DNA of 9,497 nt, from the NCBI GenBank assembly GCA_015655615.1, contig JAATES010000328.1, positions 1 to 9,497 of the forward strand, written 5' to 3'. The notes below the pieces were generated by a model. That model made no database searches. It saw only the letters and a program-made list of their open reading frames with translations, and was not told where the DNA came from. This stretch comes from Actinomycetales bacterium (GTDB lineage Bacteria > Actinomycetota > Actinomycetes > Actinomycetales > Cellulomonadaceae). A program made the translations under genes and the position numbers. Shown here piece after piece: positions 6,277-9,497 of this stretch; positions within the stretch are counted from its first letter, which is position 1; each line of letters starts with the position of its first letter.

Positions 6277-7168
6277 GGGTACCTCCCCGGCCGGCAGGCG
6301 CAGTGTCCTCATCGGCCTCGTCCGTACAGGTCACCACGTCCGCGCCCGGAGCAGCGCCGCCCCGAACGCGAAGCTGCTGCGGATCCAGCCCGCCGGCAAG
6401 GACGTCGACCACCACCACCGTGACATTGTCCCGGCCGCCATGATTCAGTGCCGCAGTCACCAGCGACTGCGCGGCGGACTCCGCCGTACGACCGCCAGCC
6501 AGCAGCGCCGCGATCTCGTGGTCTTCCAGTTCGCTGTTGAGCCCATCCGAGCAGATCAGGATCCGATCGCCGTCCAAGGCCGGAGTGAGGTAATAGTCCA
6601 CCTCGTGATCCGCAGCACCGAGTGCGCGGGTGATGACGTTGCGCTGGGACGACCGCCGTGCCTCCTGCCGGGTCAGCGTGCCCTCGTCGACCCATTCCTG
6701 GACCAGCGAATGATCCACGGACAGTTGCCGGAGTCGCCCCTCCCACCAGCGATAGACCCGGGAATCGCCGACGTTGAAGACCAGCCAATGGGCGGCGTCG
6801 GCAACGTCCACCGCAGCCACGCCGGCCACCGTCGAACCGGCTGCCCGCACCCGGCCATGCGAGATCGCGGCCACCTGCTGCTGGGCCACCGCGAGCGCTG
6901 CCACCACAGCCTCCGGAGTAGTGGCTTCTCCCCCCGGTGCCAGGTTGCCGCCGCGCACCACCTGGAGCGCACTGATCACTGCGGCGCTCGCGACATCGCC
7001 GGCCTCGTGGCCACCCATGCCGTCTGCCACAGCGAAGATCGTTCCGTCGGCCAGGAGCGCGTCCTCGTTGTGCTCCCGGATCTGTCCCGGGTGAGTCGAT
7101 GCTGCGGCGCGCAGTGTCAGGTCGTTCACGCTCTGGTCTCCTCGCGGCGATCGGGCATCGGTGTTCAT
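6269..7168 (-). CDS. PP2C-family Ser/Thr protein phosphatase (PstP-like, soluble)
   Basis: 299 residues. It removes phosphate from Ser/Thr residues in the cytoplasm using two metal ions. Metal-binding and catalytic motifs are complete: REHNEDA (31-37), ADGMGGHEAGDVAS (48-61) with Asp49, GSTV (111-114), NVGDSRVYR (132-140), QRNVITRALG (175-184), CSDGL (206-210) with Asp208, and GGRDNVTVVVV (244-254) with Asp247. An acidic 40-residue tail follows the catalytic core. Unlike mycobacterial PstP there is no membrane segment or extracellular domain. The ATG at 7168 is chosen over an in-frame ATG at 7210 because it makes an ATGA overlap with the upstream gene and has GGAG at proper spacing, whereas 7210 has no ribosome site. 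The opposing kinase is not in this window. It presumably acts on a membrane-linked target such as the next gene's product. Confidence 0.97.
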   Translation of the reverse strand: MNTDARSPRGDQSVNDLTLRAAASTHPGQIREHNEDALLADGTIFAVADGMGGHEAGDVASAAVISALQVVRGGNLAPGGEATTPEAVVAALAVAQQQVAAISHGRVRAAGSTVAGVAAVDVADAAHWLVFNVGDSRVYRWWEGRLRQLSVDHSLVQEWVDEGTLTRQEARRSSQRNVITRALGAADHEVDYYLTPALDGDRILICSDGLNSELEDHEIAALLAGGRTAESAAQSLVTAALNHGGRDNVTVVVVDVLAGGLDPQQLRVRGGAAPGADVVTCTDEADEDTAPAGRGGTHE

Positions 7169-9497
7169 CGGGGACTCCGCAGCGAGGTCCACGACAGCCT
7201 GGCCCGCCATCGTTCCATTGTGGTGTGTGAGCCCTGCATCTCTGCAACCTCGGCTTCGACCAGCTGCCAGTATCGCTCGCTGTCGGCCTGCTGCGGCTCG
7301 TGGTCCGCAAAGACCGCGCGATCCGCCCGGGCTGCCAGTTCCTCACTCCGGGACCCGCCGTACAACGCCGCCAACTCGCTGCGCGTGTGATGAGCCGGAC
7401 GCGCCATCCGCAGATCGACTGCGCGATCGACGTATTCCTGCCAGCCACCGGCGATCATGCGTTCCGGGTCACTACTCGAACGCCGGCGCTGACGCCTTCG
7501 TGCCTTGGCGGCGAGCGTGACGACGATCGGTGAACCCAGGAGGAGCAGCAGGCCCAGGCCACCCAGGCCGGTCCTGATCGCCGGCCACCAGCGTCCAGCA
7601 AGACTGGTGGAGGGGGGGTCCTGTGCTGCGGCCGGGGGCGGGGTCGCCCCGTCCTGCGCCTTCTGGTCCGGCGGGGCAAGCTGCTCGGCGTCCTGACGGT
7701 CCACCGGCGTCTGGTACGTCTGTGGTTCGGACACCTTGGTGTCCTCGACGAACGAATTGTCGACGCGTGGCTCAGCGGTCAATGCAGCCCAGGTCCCGCT
7801 CTCCGTCTCGATCTCAGCCCAGGCGGTCACCATCCGGCCTCGCACCACGCCGTCGGCCGGCACCGCCGCGCCCAAGACGATCCGAGCGGGGAATCCGGAG
7901 GCTTCGGCGATCAATGCAGCTGCGACCGCGTACTGCTCCTGATCGCCGACCGTGGCCGCGCACTGCGTCACGGTGTCGGAGCACTGGACGGTGCTCTCGT
8001 TCATCGGTGCGAACACCTGGTCCTCGATGACTCTGATGCTGTGACCTGCATAGCTCGGGCGGAACTCATAGGGCTGGCCACCTGGTCCCGCAGGCAAGCC
8101 CGTCAGCCAGGTCGTCGTGGAGCCGGCCGATTCTCCTGCCGAAGGGTCGACCAGGCTATGGCCCAGATAGGACTGCTGCATCATCCGGTCCACGAGTGCC
8201 TGCACCTCCGCCACGGTCCCGGCGACTGGGCCTGCGGCCTTCAACCACGCGAACAACTGCGGATAGACCTCGGCCGTGGGCGGATCGGCCAGGCCCGCCG
8301 GCCCATCCGTAGGTGAGACCGCCTGCGGGGTGGCATAGGTGAGTGCATAGGAATCCCCGTCGTGCAGGCCCTGACTTCCTCCGGGACGCACCGCCAGGCT
8401 GAGGACGCCCGTGGTCTTCGGGTCGACGAAGATCGCCGAGGTCAGCACCCGGGCGTCAGAGCCTGCGAAGGAGACCTGCGTGGCCTGGCCGACCGTCGGG
8501 AGCCAGACGTCGTGGTAGTCCGCGATCCTCACAGTGACCTGCGAGCGCTGTCCCGCCACACCGTCGATCCGGTAGGCAAGCTGGCGGAATCCGCCACCGG
8601 GCTGACCCGGGTCCAGCGCCGTGAACGACTCTCCGTCATAGTGCGGCAGCGTGGCGATCCGGACCATCGTGCCGGCTGCCGCCCCCGACACGGTGAACAG
8701 CTCGCGGTCGAGTCCTGCCGGAGTGAAGGAGGCACGAAAGGAGCTCAGCGGGCTGTCCTGCGGCGGACGGACGGTGACCGGCACGATCACCGATCTGGCC
8801 ACGGTTCTGTCCTGCGACCAGCCTGGGGCGACTGCCATCGTCGCCACGACGGCGACGACCACCATCGCGACGCCCGACGCCGCCCGGGTGATCGTCGCCG
8901 TCCGCCGCGCCCGGCTGCTCCCCCCGTCACCGGAGACTGCCGCGACCCTGCGGCGGGCAAGCAGTGCCCTCCAGGACAACCAGAGCACGGTCAGGACGAT
9001 CCAGCCCACGCCCACCAGGACTTCCCGGGGCTGCGCGAGCTGGCGACCCAGCACGATCGCCGACTCGGATGGAGCGCTACGGCCCATGACCAGCCCGAAG
9101 GTCAGCGCCCCACCGGTGAGGAGGGAGGCCAGAGGGACCCGCGCGGGATGACGCCACACCAGGGTGTATCCGACGGCAGAGGTCACCAGGAACACTAGGT
9201 ACGCAGGGACCAGCATCGCCTCGAAGCTGCCCACCGGCAGACCGACCGTGGCCAACGGCTTCCAGGCGGCGACGGGTGCCACGATGGCCTGGCGCAGACC
9301 GTACGCCAGATTATGGGGCAGGTCCCATAGGCTGGAGGGAATTGCCGCAGGTATCACGCTGACGAGGTAGACGGCCACAGCGGCCGGTACCGCGGCCCAC
9401 CACCTCTGCGGCGGCCACCTCGTGCCGGCATAGGCCGCACCACAGCCGAGCAGGACTGCCACGGCCACCACCACGAGGTACTGACTCGACGCGTAGA
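7165..9497 (-). CDS. TgpA-like membrane protein with degenerate transglutaminase-like domain (5' partial)
   Basis: The reading frame stays open to the window edge, so the N-terminus is missing; residues are numbered from the GTG at 9474 (769 residues from there). About six hydrophobic segments (start of window, about 24-45, 85-106, 113-131, 151-172, 197-216) precede a large extracytoplasmic region (about 217-628), a Pro-rich linker (603-622), one membrane helix (about 633-656) and a basic cytoplasmic tail like that of the DUF3488/transglutaminase/DUF4129 family. The transglutaminase fold is recognisable (VGDQEQYAVAAAL...GFPARIVLGA at 509-536, then VTAWAEIE at 549-556). The usual Cys is Gln512, the usual His is Thr550 and the usual Asp falls at Thr566, so catalysis is unlikely. 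The only two extracytoplasmic cysteines are Cys498 and Cys505. In many actinobacteria such proteins sit beside MoxR ATPase and DUF58 genes, which here would lie beyond 9497. Confidence 0.9.
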   Translation of the reverse strand, partial: YASSQYLVVVAVAVLLGCGAAYAGTRWPPQRWWAAVPAAVAVYLVSVIPAAIPSSLWDLPHNLAYGLRQAIVAPVAAWKPLATVGLPVGSFEAMLVPAYLVFLVTSAVGYTLVWRHPARVPLASLLTGGALTFGLVMGRSAPSESAIVLGRQLAQPREVLVGVGWIVLTVLWLSWRALLARRRVAAVSGDGGSSRARRTATITRAASGVAMVVVAVVATMAVAPGWSQDRTVARSVIVPVTVRPPQDSPLSSFRASFTPAGLDRELFTVSGAAAGTMVRIATLPHYDGESFTALDPGQPGGGFRQLAYRIDGVAGQRSQVTVRIADYHDVWLPTVGQATQVSFAGSDARVLTSAIFVDPKTTGVLSLAVRPGGSQGLHDGDSYALTYATPQAVSPTDGPAGLADPPTAEVYPQLFAWLKAAGPVAGTVAEVQALVDRMMQQSYLGHSLVDPSAGESAGSTTTWLTGLPAGPGGQPYEFRPSYAGHSIRVIEDQVFAPMNESTVQCSDTVTQCAATVGDQEQYAVAAALIAEASGFPARIVLGAAVPADGVVRGRMVTAWAEIETESGTWAALTAEPRVDNSFVEDTKVSEPQTYQTPVDRQDAEQLAPPDQKAQDGATPPPAAAQDPPSTSLAGRWWPAIRTGLGGLGLLLLLGSPIVVTLAAKARRRQRRRSSSDPERMIAGGWQEYVDRAVDLRMARPAHHTRSELAALYGGSRSEELAARADRAVFADHEPQQADSERYWQLVEAEVAEMQGSHTTMERWRARLSWTSLRSPR

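Noticed and set aside
6277..6312. Earlier ATG (6312) for the tail-anchored protein
   Set aside because: The ATG at 6276 has a strong GGGGAGG at correct spacing; 6312 would lie deeper in the phosphatase gene.
7169..7210. Earlier ATG (7210) for the PP2C phosphatase
   Set aside because: No ribosome site before it and a large overlap with the upstream gene; ATG 7168 has an ATGA overlap and GGAG.

Overview
High-G+C bacterial DNA in which every supported gene lies on the minus strand, so transcription runs from position 9497 towards 1. The gene content points to an actinobacterium: a MenD/MenC/MenG menaquinone pathway with a geranylgeranyl-reductase-family flavoprotein next to menG (typical of actinobacteria that make partly saturated menaquinones), a soluble PP2C phosphatase of the PstP type, and a proline-rich single-pass HtrA protease with a PDZ domain. 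Propionibacteriaceae or a relative is a reasonable guess, but nothing in the window proves it.

Region A (9497 to 4693/2906) looks like one operon. In transcription order it holds a 5'-truncated membrane protein of the TgpA/transglutaminase-like family, a PP2C Ser/Thr phosphatase, a 203-residue tail-anchored protein full of acidic-x-Thr-x-hydrophobic motifs, menC (o-succinylbenzoate synthase) and menD (SEPHCHC synthase). The junctions are extremely tight: an ATGA overlap, an 8-base overlap, a 9-base gap with both genes in the same frame, and a GTGA overlap. A phospho-signalling module is therefore physically coupled to two menaquinone enzymes.

Region B (2905 to 907) is a separate unit: a 72-base intergenic region with a perfect 10-bp direct repeat on an 11-bp period and an ECF-like promoter candidate, then an HtrA/DegP-type protease with a tandem-repeat tail, then a strong hairpin that pairs fully only in the minus-strand RNA. 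Region C (868 to 1) returns to menaquinone: menG (demethylmenaquinone methyltransferase) overlaps the start of a flavoprotein oxidoreductase cut by the window edge (MenJ-like side-chain saturation is likely).

The most unusual feature is the transglutaminase-like protein. At the three positions where the family carries Cys, His and Asp, this one has Gln, Thr and Thr, so the domain is probably a non-catalytic binding or sensing module. Together with the adjacent soluble phosphatase and the multi-Thr tail-anchored protein, it suggests a membrane phospho-signalling complex of unknown input. There is no gene-free stretch above 300 bases, and I see no tRNA, rRNA, insertion sequence or CRISPR array.
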